This document shows positions 37,419 through 49,790 of a stretch of DNA of 64,000 bases, piece after piece; within the stretch, counting starts at the first letter, position 1; each line of letters opens with the position of its first letter. The notes beneath the pieces were generated by a model. That model was not told the DNA's origin. It did not search any database and saw only the letters and a list, made by a program, of their open reading frames with translations. A program made the translations under genes and the position numbers. The DNA is from Chiridota heheva. Its lineage: Eukaryota; Echinodermata; Holothuroidea; Apodida; Chiridotidae. The stretch is taken from assembly GCA_020152595.1 (NCBI GenBank), contig JAIGNY010001587.1:1646001-1710000 (forward strand), written 5' to 3'.

Positions 37419-38566
37419 TGTTACCCCTCTTACATATTCACGCTGTCAGGATGGGAAAGAGGAGAAAACTAATATAAATGATTTGTCACAACTTGTTGTA
37501 ATTCTCAGTTTCAAGTGTGTACACAATGTACATTGCATAACATAATAATGAATAACAAAGGAGACAGACAACAATCTAACATACTAACAATCGGACAAAT
37601 AACAAACAACATTCATATCAATTCTACTACAATATCACATACAATCATTCATGGCGATATCACATTATACCTATAAAGTCATATAACTGACCTACGTACT
37701 CAATCCCATTCAAGCACTTCAGCTTGACTCAATCGATACTGTACACACAGTACTTGTAAGACAATTACACATGAACATGATCAGACTGCTTTAAAGTTCA
37801 CCATATCTACACATTGCTTCCTCTACCATATCATCCCAAAACATATATAACTAACATGTTTCCCTTACAATACTACAATACCTAATTAAAAATACTTCTA
37901 CATCTTTTCTTCCATCATTGATAATACCTATCAATTGACCTTAACCCAAACTAAACCCAATCATTCCACTTGATAGCTTGAAACAAAATATATAAGCACT
38001 TTGTAAGCCTTTTCCTCAATACCCATGTACAACAAAGTTACTAGATATCTGAAACCATGGATACCAATTCCTCCATTGCATCACCAGTTCTAGCCTTTTG
38101 TTCATCGTGTATCTCCCTAGGGAATTAACCAGTACCTGTTGCACCCAATCTCCCACACAACATGTGCAACAGGGTACTCTCTGTCCTACACAGAAAGTTT
38201 AAGGGAGTAACCATAAGTAGGGACAGAAATAATGAATATTTGGCTAACTTACTTAACTATTTCAAATACAAAATATATCATGGTGCTCTGTAGAATACAA
38301 TGCAATGTTATGTACAAAAATACAATGGAAACAACATACCTGTCAGGATGGAAAAGAGGAGAAAACTAATAGAAATGATTTGTCACAACTTGTTGTAATT
38401 CTCAGTTTCAAGTGTGACTCACACATATTCCTTGCTGGCCTCCTTCATCCAGACTGGTCCATTATTGTCTGCAGGGGTGCATCTTATATAAATAAAGAGA
38501 TACTCAGTATTGTACATTGAAAAAGATAATCAATTTATGGTGGGGGTCTGTGAACCCATGGTCACA
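37419..38566 (-). repeat. 5' LTR of the Ty3/gypsy-type element
   Basis: 1,148 bp, matching the 3' LTR with roughly a dozen differences by eye, several of them one-base indels in short homopolymers (for example CCCC versus CCC near 37,860). It also has the internal duplicated block (near 37,446 and 38,341). Confidence 0.92.
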
Positions 38567-38570
38567 TATA

Positions 38571-40156
38571 AACATACCCTCCCCCCCCCCCCTTTTTTTG
38601 CTTTTCTGCTGCTGCTGGAGCAAAATGTTAATGCAGTGGCATAGATCCATTTTACTATATTGACGCATTAGGCCCTATCGCCAATTCGATTACAATCATA
38701 AGATACTCAACAGGGTTCATGGCCCTGCTTAAGGAACCCTGGTAGGCTGGTTCAGGGGCAAAGTCCTGGTGGTGGTCCAGCAGGGAAAAGCACCAAAAAT
38801 ACTCAAATTTCAAGGCAAATTTGAGCCTGGATTAAAGTAAAACATTGTTTTAACAATTACTAAGAAAAATCATTGCATTTGAACCTATGTGTTAATGTGA
38901 ACAACATATATGTCACGGATATTCCAATCATTAGATTTTACTGAAAAAAATATGTTTATTTAGGCTTCAATTATTAGAAAGTAAAGTTTCACGGCAGACC
39001 GGTTTTCTGGTTTTAGCCGGCTACTAATGTTTATAAATATACTCATTTTTACATTTTTTTCTTTCAAAAACTGAAAAACCGTGAAAATCCAAAAAGTTGA
39101 TATTTTTCTTACCTAAAATCATTTTCATCATTGAAAACATGTTATTGTAAAGTAACTAACTGATGTATGATTGTATCAATTTTTGTTAAATGCAAAAGAA
39201 ATAAAAACAGAAAGCAAAGATCTAGTGTATAATGTTTAAAACATAACCCACTACGCAAGTTTTTATCCAAACAGCAATGCGATATTAAATGCAGATAGTT
39301 TGTCTATAAAAGTATCCCTGGTTGGATTCAACCTCCAATAAATGCAACCCTGGGACAAGCCAGAGGTCTACAACACACTTGTCACATTTATCCAATGAGA
39401 AGTGATCTTCAGATTTTATGAATGAGTATCAAAATACCATATACTGTACACACAAAGACTGAAACATTTACTACATGGGGGCGTGGTAATATAAAAACAT
39501 TATTTCACCGCTTCTCTGAACAAAATACTTGGAGTTAAGGTTTACAATGTCACAAATGAAAATTAAACGATACCAAGAAGACAATCAAACACCGAAATGC
39601 AAGAATGATTGAAATTTATGCATTTACGAAACCTTGACGGTCTTTTCAACTGTACATCAATGACTATAGTAAACCCCTACAGTATGTGTTAGTTCCGTTC
39701 ACAAACACCTTGGTAAGGCCCTTGATTCAAGCAGGGACCTGTCAACAGCTCCTTAAATCAAGTGTCGCCATGGTAACTAGGTTAAAGATCAAACTTGTTT
39801 TTAACTTTTTCATTTATATTTTTGAGGTTTTTGGAGTGGGAGAATTTCAGCTTTCAGCTGGAAAAAACGTCGCTAAAAATAGTATGATAATAATGATCAT
39901 TGAGGAAGGAAAAAATTACTACGGAATAATTAATGTACAACGGGAATGAAACATGCTCTTGTTTTTTGTCACTTTGTATGATAACCATTCACAAAATCAT
40001 CGTCAAAAAAAAACCGTCAATTCTCTCAATAATTTTAATTCCATCCCCCGGTGATATTTACATGTGTGAAATATATTTCTAAACACTGAACCTAGTCAAA
40101 ACTATTCAAATATGAAAAGAAATACACATTTGGACCCCATTTATTGTAACTTTCAG
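38571..40156. other. AT-rich DNA, part of dispersed GGGGCAAAG family at 38,700-38,800
   Basis: No gene recognised. A C-run of about 12 followed by a T-run at 38,578-38,598 sits just beyond the LTR. 38,710-38,790 resembles the 57,530-57,625 repeat (CCTGCTTAAGG, CCCTGGTGG, GGTCCAG). Confidence 0.4.
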
Positions 40157-40191
40157 CTTGTGAAACGCTCCGCCTTTCATTGCATATTACT
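40157..40191 (+). CDS. Very tentative 35-bp exon
   Basis: A phase-0 start after AACTTTCAG, 11 codons plus 2 bases, and a donor TTACT|GTAAGT would join the candidate start exon (27,418, phase 0) to the certain exon at 42,893, which needs two bases from upstream. The fit is exact in phase, but a 35-bp exon is easy to find by chance, so this is a pointer for testing only. Confidence 0.15.
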
Positions 40192-42892
40192 GTAAGTGCT
40201 AGCAATGGAAACTTCCATTGCTGTCACGTGTTGGGTATATTGCACGTTTCAAATGTTTATTGCTTGGGGAACTAGCTCAAAATGATTTGATTGGTTTGAA
40301 ATGTTGCTGGTTTATATACATTCTTTCCGAACACTCTAGGTTGTAGCTTATAAACATACATATATGAATAATATTATCTCTATACATTGTTCGAGAAATG
40401 CATGTAAAAAAAGAATGTTTGTTAAATATGATTACTGAATGAAAGTGTATTGCACAACTGAATTCTGCCATGATCAAAAACCTTCCGGAACAAAGACTAC
40501 AAAGTGGGTTTACAGAATACAAAGTAATTCGGTGTGAAATTAAACCAAGAGTCCTATTAATATTGCTGGAAGTACAACTTTTAATTTTCATTTTGATGAA
40601 GGAAATATGGATTTGGTGCAGAGTGGGGCAATACTGTTTATGCTCATTAGCAGGTGTTTTCTTTTCTGTTTATTAGTAAGCTCAAAAGTTAGGTCCTTAA
40701 GCAGTCCTGACGTAAGAGATGAATACCATATAAGGATATAGGGCAGGACCACAGCGTAGCTTGTGTAATGGCAAATGCACATATGGGCCAATTAAGATTA
40801 AAAGTACAGCAATAAAGACGAATGTATGACTACTTGAAAAACAACCTAAGACATTTAGAAGATTTCCTTCTTTCTTTACTTCAATTATAAGTATAGTGCT
40901 AAATAGGGCTTAAATGTTACTGAATTATGAAATCAAATTATTGTTGTGTTGCAATTAGCATAGGTTTTTTCCCGCCGCATATACAAATGAGGGACCCATT
41001 GTACTGTGTGCCCGCAGTTTAATTTTTCTACGGTAACTGACTTGGTACAGTGAGAGTTGGTTTATGCCTTCAGACAGACTGAGGTAGCTGTCAAAATCGG
41101 CATCATTTGAGGGCAAAATAGATTAATAGAATCACACTACATGCTAACAACACTAACAACATACACGTTTATTAATGTATTTTATTCACCAATGCCTCCA
41201 TTCTCATTTTCAGCATTATTTACAGCACATACTTGCAATACAATGATACAGTGATAGAACAGTAACAGTACAGGTAGGGTTAATGCACTGTGTTGCATTC
41301 CGAGTTTTGTTTACAAAAAGTTTGAAAATACTCGGTTTGTCAGTTTAGACTGAGGGCTTGTTATAGAAACCACTCGGTTTTGAGAAAAGCCGAAACTGTT
41401 CAACTTTATTGAAAACAGCGTTTTTGATCTTACTTCATGTCTAGGAGAAAGTGAAAATAACCTTGCAAGTAATTTCAATTTTCGCTAGCTACAGCCCCGA
41501 CTACAAAGTTATGAAACTTTTCATCCAGATAAACCAAATCATACAGAGCACAACTGCCGCTTCATCCTACATAATGTACCCTCTTCTTGGTGGTAATTTG
41601 ATATTTGTTAAATCATCCATTTCTATTTTAAAGTCCGGTTCTAGCTGGATGTTTTCCTGCTGGTTTTCGCATCGGATCTGGCAATATCCGGATTTAAAGT
41701 TCAGAATCTGGTGCACCCTAAAAATCATGAGGTGAATAGAGAACATACTTGGATGAAAGTTATAGTATTTAGTTACTGCCACAACTGAAGTCTTTAAAGG
41801 TGATGTTCAGCAAGTTTTTTTTTTTTTTTTTTGTGTGGTTTCTGTCAAGTTTTGAGGATATGCAGGTAGAGAGTATTTTTCTTTAAGGTGCCAGAAACAT
41901 TTATTGTTCTGAGCATTTTCCATAGGTTTTAAAGTGTAGAAGTCACTGTTTCTTAAAGGCGTATGGACGTGTAACAGCAACTTATGATGAATTGCTTTAA
42001 AATCCCTGGAAAATGATGAAAATAGCAAAATAATTTATCCAAATCAATTAAAAATTGACCATTTTAGAGCATTAAGAATTTTTCAGGCCAAAATATGCAA
42101 AATTTTGTTTCTTTTTAAGTTCCTTTTGTGATGTCGGACAGGGCGAAAGTTTCTATTTCCTTATGTAAAACCTTTGTTTTTTTTTAATTGCTGGTCACAC
42201 ATTTGTGAAAAATGGAAAGTGAGTTTTGATCAAATGTTTTAAGTGTTGACCATGTAACATTGGCCAAAATCTAGCAGGAATAGACTTTGTCATCATTTGC
42301 AGGAACTAAAATTTAGGAAGGAAATATAAAGAATTACATAAAGCTTTTCAGCTACCCGCTGGGTCATGCATCACAAATTTAACATAAATTATGCATTCAC
42401 TGCAGATCACTAACAATTTAATCAGTCATAATTAAAAAAAAATTATATGTGCTATTGACAAGATTTAAAAACTGTTGTGTCTAGAATTTAATGATATTTC
42501 TGGGCTAAACATTTAGGTGTTCATAGACCTTTAGGTGCTATGGAGGTTTATATATACCACACTTAAATGGCAACCATCTATAGGGATATTTAATGTTAGG
42601 ATACAGCTGAAAAATCTCAAATTTGGTGGATTTTAGCTTACAAACTCACACATCCCTGGTCATGGAACTCCTAATAATAAAAGATGAAATCAATCTTTTT
42701 GCCCTTTTTATCAGTTTCTTCTGTATAACAGCTCCAGGTAATTTTTTGAACTTCTATGCAGGGAAAAGTTAAGAATTTGTCTTGCAATGCATATTTTAAG
42801 TAATTTTACTGCATGGTGTATTAAGCAGCTTTATTAATTAATGATTTGTAACAGTTCTAACATTTTTTCTCTCCCTTTTATCATTTTATTAG
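40192..42892. other. Probable intron, no other feature recognised
   Basis: AT-rich. A poly-T run at 41,816-41,832. No repeats with readable ends are seen. Confidence 0.4.
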
Positions 42893-42963
42893 AGATCAGC
42901 TTGAAAGATGGGAACCACTGCGTGGCTGGGAACCACCTGAAGAAAGAACCTTAGATCATGTTG
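42893..42963 (+). CDS. Exon a of an unrecognised plus-strand gene
   Basis: 71 bp between the acceptor TTCTCTCCC...TTTTATTAG and the donor GTTG|GTATGT. Read with one base completing the previous codon it gives DQLERWEPLRGWEPPEERTL then DHV, ending in phase 1. It has two W-E-P motifs. The other two frames contain stops. It joins exon b at 48,530 (phase 1) to give an uninterrupted frame. The upstream exon must end with two bases of a codon and is not certain. Confidence 0.75.
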
Positions 42964-44689
42964 GTATGTATATATACCACGTTTTAAATGTGCTTTCTGT
43001 GCCGAATGGTAGAGCGGTTAAACAGTTCATAAAAGCTGTCACCCTGGGAACAAAAGTACCTGGAAGTTTTGTGGTTTGATGAAAATGGACATTGTGACAT
43101 CTATTAAGGCCAGGTATCCTGTTTATGTACACAGAAATATACAATACAATTGAACGTTTAAATACAAACTAATAACTACTGCGGAAGTGACCGCTAGTAT
43201 GTATCAGAAATACCGGATAAGTATCAAGTCAAGCAATTATCTTGACATGCCAAAAAGTTTCTCTTTAAGCCTACCCGCACCTGACACCGAAGTTAATCCT
43301 GAAAACTCAGGTATCACAATTACCATCCCGACTTCCTGTTCAGTGTATAGTGTTTCCACTCCAAACAATGATTGTTTATCTGCCATTCCCATGTACACCA
43401 CAGCCAAGTAGCCAAGGTTATTTGTGTGTATAAGATTACAGAAAGCCAGCGCCGAGTAATTAGGGCACTTATGTTATTAAAATCACTCATCCGTCTTACA
43501 GTAGGTGTCTTAGTAGGAGTAATTTGTTTGCAAACTGGTGATTAAAATAGATGTGTATCATATGCCTGAGGTGATGTGTGCATTAAGTGTGAATGATTGA
43601 TGGACCATTTTACCTAAGCAAAGATATTGCTTCATGGAGGCGAGATTCTCTTACATAAGGCTTAAAAACATTTTTTTTATTTTTTTTCTTTCCAATTTGG
43701 ACCTTTGTAAGATACCTTCTTTATCAACAAGCAAATGAAGAAGTTAATAGCAATCGCTCGACACAGGAACACAGCTTTTTTTGGTCTATAAAGACTGTTA
43801 TCACACTGATGACCGATATCTTTTCTCTATTTGATTGAAATTCGATCAAAGGCCCTGGCCGCGCACCCGTTAAAAACTTTGAAGCACATGGAGCAGTGTA
43901 GGAGACAGCTATTACATGATCAAACAAATTGTATTACGTGGCTTGTGTTTGCCAAAACAGTTTCCTACATGTAAGGTATTAGGGATGTACGGATATCGGT
44001 CCGGCGGATTATCCGGCGGAAAAATCCGGTTCGGTTCGGCATCTTGGACAGTAAAATGTTTCCATATGAATGAGGATGCCTTGTTCTTTTATGATGCCTA
44101 TATTCAGTCTTTCCTCTGTATCACTGTAACTCTAATATGCATAAAACAACACTTCAAACCTCATATATACATGTAGAAAGGAATAGCATGAAATGCATTC
44201 ACATATTGCCTCAAAAAGAACAATAGACCCTTTGTCTTGCAGACTTCCTGTCTGGTCTATGAGTCATCAGCATCACATTGAGATTGGGATCACTGTTTTT
44301 CTTAAGTATCTCACTTGGCTACAATGAAACTTGGAACTTCTGAATGGTAAAATTTAGGTAGTAGGACCAATCCAGATGTCATTGAAATATTGAATGATGG
44401 CTGAAAGTTTTTAAACATTATCAAATGTTTTGAGATGCAATTATAGTAAAGAGCCTTGGCTACAGCCTGTAGAAGCATGTACAACTTATTATACTTTTAT
44501 TAGATGGGGAATTTAATCCCTTTTTAATTTAATCATTTTGTATGGATTTTGTATGGATTTTTATGAAGCATACAGTAGATACAGTATTAGAAATTATTAC
44601 CCTTTAAGATTGTACATTTTTCTGGTAGCAATTTTTGATATTTTATAAGCTTTTATATCCTTGACAATGTTCTGCAACATGTTTGTTTG
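42964..44689. other. Intron; decayed tRNA-like head near 43,010 and hAT-like end near 43,980
   Basis: At 43,014-43,030, ATGGTAGAGCGGTTAAA is a good tRNA A box, but the B-box region is decayed (CCCTGGGAACAAAAG), so this is an old SINE or tRNA remnant. At 43,980-44,040, TTAGGGATGTACGGATATCG and GGCGGAAAAATCCGG resemble the end of an hAT element; the other end is not visible. Confidence 0.35.
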
Positions 44690-46876
44690 GTTCGCATGCG
44701 AAGCATTTATGCGAACCTATGTAATGGCGATTACGTCCGTCCGCCGTCCACAGATTTGTCCTGAGATTTCCTTAAAAATGTTAAAGTTTTTTGAGAATTC
44801 CTCAGAATTTTCTTATAAAATATTGAAGTTTTTCAGAGGTACTTAAGATAGGATTAAAGACTAGTTCCTTAAAAAGTCTACAATACATTTGATATTTTCT
44901 TGAAGATAACTGTAAAATGATATAATTTTTCAATATTCTTCAGAAATCCTCAAGTCTCTCTTGTAGCACTTAAGATTTGAAATCCTTGAAATTCTTCAAA
45001 ATATTTGGGCACCAAACAGTTATATCAGGCATGATTTTTTTAACTCCCACCTTTATTATTGTGTTCATTTGCATTAAGTTACTACAGTATATGACCTGAC
45101 CAGACTTTTTTATTTAGCATGCTTAGTCAGGGAGTGTGACAGGATGTGATTGCATATAAACTTGGGGAGGGATGCCATGTGGGACATGGATGGGGGCCAT
45201 GAGGGACATGATATAATATTTACCTTGTTGTATACACCAAGGGCTATATCAGGCATAATTATTTGACTCCACCTTTTTTCTTATTGAACAACTCATTTGC
45301 ATATAAGTTATTATATGAACTGACACTTTAATACATAGTATGCTCAATCAGGGACTGTGATAGCTAGGATGAGACTTCTTATGGAGCTTATGGGACGTCA
45401 TGTGAGACATAGGGTGGGATGACATGTGGTATGCCATTTGGGACATGGGGTGGGATACCATATGGGACATGGGGTGGGATGCCATGTGGAACAGGGTGGA
45501 ATGCCACGTAGGATATGTGATGGAATGCCATGCAGGACATAGGGTGGATTGCCTTGGGATGGAATGTCATGTAGGACATGGGATGATATGGGATGTCATG
45601 TGGGACATGGCGTGCCAACCCATTTCAACAATTCATTTGCATATAAGTTATTATATAAACTGACACTTTCATACATAGTATGCTCAATCAGTGACTGTGA
45701 TAGCTAGGATGAGACTTCTCATGGAGCCTATGGGATGTCATGTGGGACATGGGGTGGAATGCTTTGTGGGATATGGGGTGGGATGCCATGTGGAACAGGG
45801 TAGAATGCCATGTGGGACATGGTGGGATGCCACGAGTAACACAGAGTGTGACCGGTTGTGATGCCATGTGGGACATAAGGTAGGATGCCATGTGTGACAT
45901 AAGGTAGGATGCCATGTGTGACATAGGGTAGGAGGCTATGTGGGACATGGTGGGAGGCCATGGGAACATGGGATGTGATGCCATGTGATACATAAAGTAG
46001 GATGTCATTGGGACATTGGGAGGGATACCATGTGGAACATATGGTGGGATGCCATGTGGGACATCAGGTGGAAAGCCACTGTTGCAGGACACAGGGAGGG
46101 ATGCCATGTGGGACATAGGGAGGGATGTCATGTGGTACATATGGTTGGATTAATGTGGGACACACATGTAGGATGGGATCCATGTGGGTCATAGCATGGG
46201 ATGCCATGTGGAACATATGGTGGAATGCCATGTGGGACATATGGTAGAATATGCCATGTGAGACACTGTGGTGGAATGCCATGTGGGACATATGATGGAA
46301 TGTCATGTGAGACATGGGATGTGTGTGGGACATGGGGTGGGATGCCATGTGGGAGACATGGTGGAATGCCATGTGGGATATGGGGTGGGATGCCATGTGG
46401 GAGATATGGTGGAATGCCATGTGGGACATAGAATGGGATGTCGTGTGGGACATGAGGTAGGATGCCATGTGGGACATGGGGTGGGATGCCATGTGGGACA
46501 TGAGGTGGGATGCCATGTGGGTCATAGGATGGGATGCCCTGTGGGACATATGATGGAATGCCATGTGGGACATGGGATGTCATGTGGGGCATGGGGTAGG
46601 ATGCCATGTGGGAGATATGGTGGAATGCCGTGTGGGACATGGGATGGGATGTCGTGTGGGACATGGGGTAGGATGCCATGTGGGACATGGAGTGGGATGC
46701 CATGTGGGACATGGGGTGGGATGCCATGTGGGACATGGGGTGGGATGCCATGTGGGACATAGGATGCCATGTGGGACTCAACTGTGAGATGCCATTTTTG
46801 TAATTGGCCTGATCATATGATATGGGTGTCAATTTGTATGGGCATGCGAACCATGACGGTATTTACCGTTCTAGTT
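44690..46876. repeat. Repeat element enclosing a minisatellite
   Basis: The left boundary has GGTTCGCATGCGAAGCAT with the perfect palindrome TTCGCATGCGAA (44,691-44,702) and then ATGCGAACC. The right boundary has GGGCATGCGAACCATGACGG and TTCTAGTT. The resemblance of the two boundary words suggests one element of about 2.2 kb. Inside, the block CATTTGCATATAAGTTATTA with GATAGCTAGGATGAGACTTC occurs at about 45,290-45,410 and again at 45,625-45,745. Confidence 0.5.
45380..46785. repeat. 24-bp minisatellite, GGGATGCCATGTGGGACATG-type units
   Basis: Some 50 imperfect units, most regular at 46,190-46,785. Variants carry ATAGGG, GAGATATGG, GTCATAGG in the second half. Length is a multiple of three and stops are rare, so frames of up to about 230 codons (His-Gly-Ile-Pro-Pro on the minus strand, Cys-His-Val-Gly on the plus) are open by structure alone. 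No start, splice or domain evidence supports a protein. Confidence 0.92.
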
Positions 46877-47103
46877 AATCATTGATACAAGATTTCTAGC
46901 CTTAGTATTTAGCGAAGTAGTATTTAGCATAATTTTCATATTTGAAATACATTTAAGACACTTTTACAATACAATGAATTAGAAAGCACTCTGTATGTGA
47001 TAAACCTCAGCCACCATCTTAAATTTAAGCAAGTGATTAATTGCCTTGAAATTCAGTATCAGAATGGTGTTCATCTTCAGTTGATACCTAGGCTGTATAT
47101 TAA

Positions 47104-48450
47104 TAGGGCTGTCACTATATGTAAATGAGATATCGATCATTGTCGTGGACAACAATATTGCAATATATCACCAATTCACCATATTTGTTATGATTCTTAA
47201 TTTTGGAAAACTGTTTGGGATTTCAGCATGCAGATCTTAATATTTCCCATTAAGTTTAAAGTTTATGGTACAAGCTACACTCTCGCAAATCTTTGTAAAC
47301 ATTTACTAAATACTTCATTGCGAGTAATCATTTTTCATAGTCAGTCTTGTTGTTGAAAATCAATATGATCATTCATGATTCAAAGCAGGCTCACATTCAG
47401 CTGACAAAATTCCAATCAGTGACTTTTTACAAACTGTAAACCCGATTAGCATAATCCTTTTTAAATGTGAGAATCACAAATGTGCAGTAATCACCTATGA
47501 ATGGGGATATTTTGCACTTTGATTTTGCTGAAATCTGAGTAGGATAACTTGTGAAATGCACCGCGAATGTGCAGCAGCAAACAGTGAAACTAAGAAATAG
47601 GCCATAATAAGGCTTTAAATCACACTCAATCAAGGCCCGTTTTAGAAGCTGATAAATCGACCAACAAACATACAGTTAAAATACTTAAATTGTGACAATC
47701 AGTACATTTACATGTAAATATTACTTAATGAGTCAAAAAAAAAATTGCAAGAAAGAAAAAATATTGCAAAATAAACAAAGTTTTGACAGAGCTGAAATTC
47801 TAGGTGCTTCGCAAAGATGGTGGCCATTTTTCTAAAGGACTGATATTTCATAACTTCCGGGGTGGTGGTGTGGTTTTGAAATGTTTTTACGGTGAGGTAT
47901 CATAGTATGCAAGATTTTACAGTGAAAGCCCTAGCGAGTATGGCAAAAAAGTTATGCGATGTTGAGTTTAAATGGCATTGAAAGGAAGTTATCTGTTTTT
48001 TCTAAACTGAATTCCCATGCACATTTTCCATAAAAAGAATGATTTATACTGTAGAAGTAAACATTTTACAATTTGGAAAGCAAAATTCCAGCGTCTATTT
48101 GGGCAATAGTCGATACTTTTACAATACTGGTTGCGCGATTTTTTTACTTTAGCATCGAAAATTTGGAGCAATTTTGGTGTATTTTCGAAAATTACGGTAC
48201 TAAGCGCAGACTTGCTCGCTTCTTTTAACGTGTACACATTTACTAAATCCCTTAACGTTCACAGCTTTAAAAGTTTAGGATCTAAGGAAGCATAAAAGAC
48301 TTGCTGCAAATATTCTGTGAATTTCTCATCCATTTGTAAATATTTCTGCAATTCTGTTTCACAAATTTTTGCTTTAGTATGCAGTATTTTAATATTGTGT
48401 CAAAAACAAAATTACAATATCACAATCATCGAAATATTGTGACAGCCCTA
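47104..48450. mobile_element. Outer hAT-like MITE, interrupted
   Basis: The left end TAGGGCTGTCAC (47,104) and right end GTGACAGCCCTA (ending 48,450) are a perfect 12-bp inverted repeat. The flanks TATATTAA and TAATATTAA are similar but offset by one base. The original element was about 340 bp; a roughly 1-kb hAT-like copy (47,266-48,269) lies within it. No coding capacity. Confidence 0.65.
47266..48269 (-). mobile_element. Non-autonomous hAT-like element, copy C (older, reversed)
   Basis: A diverged reverse-orientation relative of copies A and B. Its 5' end reads TAAAGCTGTGAACGTTAAGG on the minus strand, and it shares CATTTAAACTCAACATCG-type internal words. The flanking 8-mers AAAGTTTA (47,258-47,265 and 48,270-48,277) are identical. 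About 20 bases of the 3' terminal repeat are missing, so this end is not intact and the duplication on that side should be treated with care. Confidence 0.7.
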
Positions 48451-48529
48451 TAATATTAATGAATTATATATATTTTTGTAACATCATCTTTGAGAAATTT
48501 AGTCACTTTTGTTTTATTTTCCTCTTTAG

Positions 48530-48577
48530 ATATTGACTCATGGAGAAATAAACTACATGAGGAAAGAAAATCTAAAG
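48530..48577 (+). CDS. Exon b of the unrecognised plus-strand gene
   Basis: 48 bp, acceptor TTTTATTTTCCTCTTTAG|A and donor CTAAAG|GTAAAG, phase 1 at both ends. With the carried G it encodes DIDSWRNKLHEERKSK. It is short but has strong splice sites on both sides and keeps the frame between exons a and c. Confidence 0.72.
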
Positions 48578-49044
48578 GTAAAGTATGACGATATTTCTGC
48601 TTTTGAATCTGTAGTAGTGAAATAATGATAAGAGAGATTTATATAAAGCTTTATATAATGGTAAATCACAAAGTGCTTTACAACAAATAAAAAAACAACT
48701 ATTAAACAGATTAAAGGAGAAACTATAATCAAACAGCAAACCGAATGTACAAAAAGGTCAGTGATACTTGATCATTAAGACATTCTGTTAATTTGTAATG
48801 CATGTTATATTGTCATTATTTAGTTATTCATTCCCTGTGAAACATAAGGCTGCAACAATACCATGCCATCTGGTCCAGTCCTGGGCAGCTGTGTATTGTA
48901 CTTAACCTATAAGAAATTCATGGGGAACAATTTTGATGTTTTGGGGGAGTGAGTTGAAAAATCAAGGTCAAAATTGGTTGTCCTGCTGTGCACAAATGCA
49001 AGAAATGTGTCTTAAAAAATGATAATGTTGTAGGACTTGAGTCA
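48578..49044. other. Intron, nothing else recognised
   Basis: AT-rich intron sequence before the SINE. Confidence 0.4.
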
Positions 49045-49260
49045 CGATTGTGCAATGAGGTGTAGTGGTTCAGTGCTTGGATACATTGATCTGGTTCAGC
49101 TATGCATTGTGTCCTTGAGAAAGACTTTCACTCAGCTGTAAAATGAGTACTACCAGCACTGCTTGGGAGTTGACTTGCGATGAACTGCCGTCCTACTCAG
49201 GGGGAATCTGATGCTCTCACTCGCTTAGCCAAAGAAACAGGAGATAAGCTCTGACCTGAT
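49045..49260 (+). mobile_element. tRNA-derived SINE
   Basis: A-box-like GAGGTGTAGTGGTTCAGTG (49,057-49,075) and B-box-like TCTGGTTCAGC (49,090-49,100) form a tRNA-like head. The body contains GTCCTTGAGAAAGACTTTCA and AAAATGAGTAC, words widely seen in metazoan SINEs (CCTTGGGCAAGGCACTT, AAAATGAGTACC class). The tail is unclear. Inside the gene's intron, same strand. Confidence 0.6.
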
Positions 49261-49790
49261 GTGATTTCATGGCCTGAGTAAGAATTTAACTTCAGTAGAG
49301 TCGCAAGATTTGTTTGTAATATGTCAAATTTGTGACGTCACAAACTTTTTCTGTATTTCAGCTGCTCTGTCAAAGTGTCATTATAGCACTAAGTTCAGTG
49401 TATATTTATGAATGTGGGTTTCCAAAACATAGATGTATGAAAATAATAGGAACACATAGAATTTATTTCCATTTTTTTGTGTCTCATATACAATTGAAAA
49501 AGCTAAATCAATTTGATTAACAAATACGGATATTTGGATACTGTAATGGAATTACTAAATGGACTTATTTTGTATATATTTTCTTTCCTTTATGATGTTT
49601 TACTTTTTGTCTTAGGTCAGGTTACATCGACCCAAATAATAATTTGTGGCAAGCAATTATTCACCAAAACTCATTAACCCCGTTAATTAACTTTAAAATA
49701 TAGATTGATTAGGTATATACTGTAGTTTGCCACATAGAAAGGTACTACAAAACAGTGACATCTCTAATACTGGACAAGCATAAAATAACA
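49261..49790. other. Intron, nothing else recognised
   Basis: AT-rich; no repeats with readable ends. Confidence 0.35.

Larger units (their letters stand above)
29606..38566 (-). mobile_element. Ty3/gypsy-type LTR retrotransposon, about 8.96 kb, full length but coding-defective
   Basis: Two direct repeats of about 1,150 bp (29,606-30,757 and 37,419-38,566) bound the element. On the plus strand each starts TGTTACCCC and ends GGTCACA. The outer flanks are TATA on both sides, a 4-bp duplication. On the minus strand the order is leader, gag with CCHC knuckle, aspartic protease, reverse transcriptase, RNase H and integrase, the Ty3/gypsy order. No env-like reading frame follows integrase. The LTRs differ at about a dozen places by eye (around 1 percent), so insertion is recent, yet the coding part has an early stop in gag, a stop between protease and RT, and at least five frameshifts. 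It lies antisense to the plus-strand gene and, if 27,368 is that gene's start, in its intron. Confidence 0.93.

Noticed and set aside
39686-39949. Open stretch of 87 codons as an exon
   Set aside because: Composition is not protein-like and no acceptor/donor pair keeps the frame to 42,893.
45388-46832. His/Pro/Gly-rich and Cys-His-Val-Gly repeat proteins up to 234 codons
   Set aside because: Open in several frames because of the 24-bp minisatellite; no other support.
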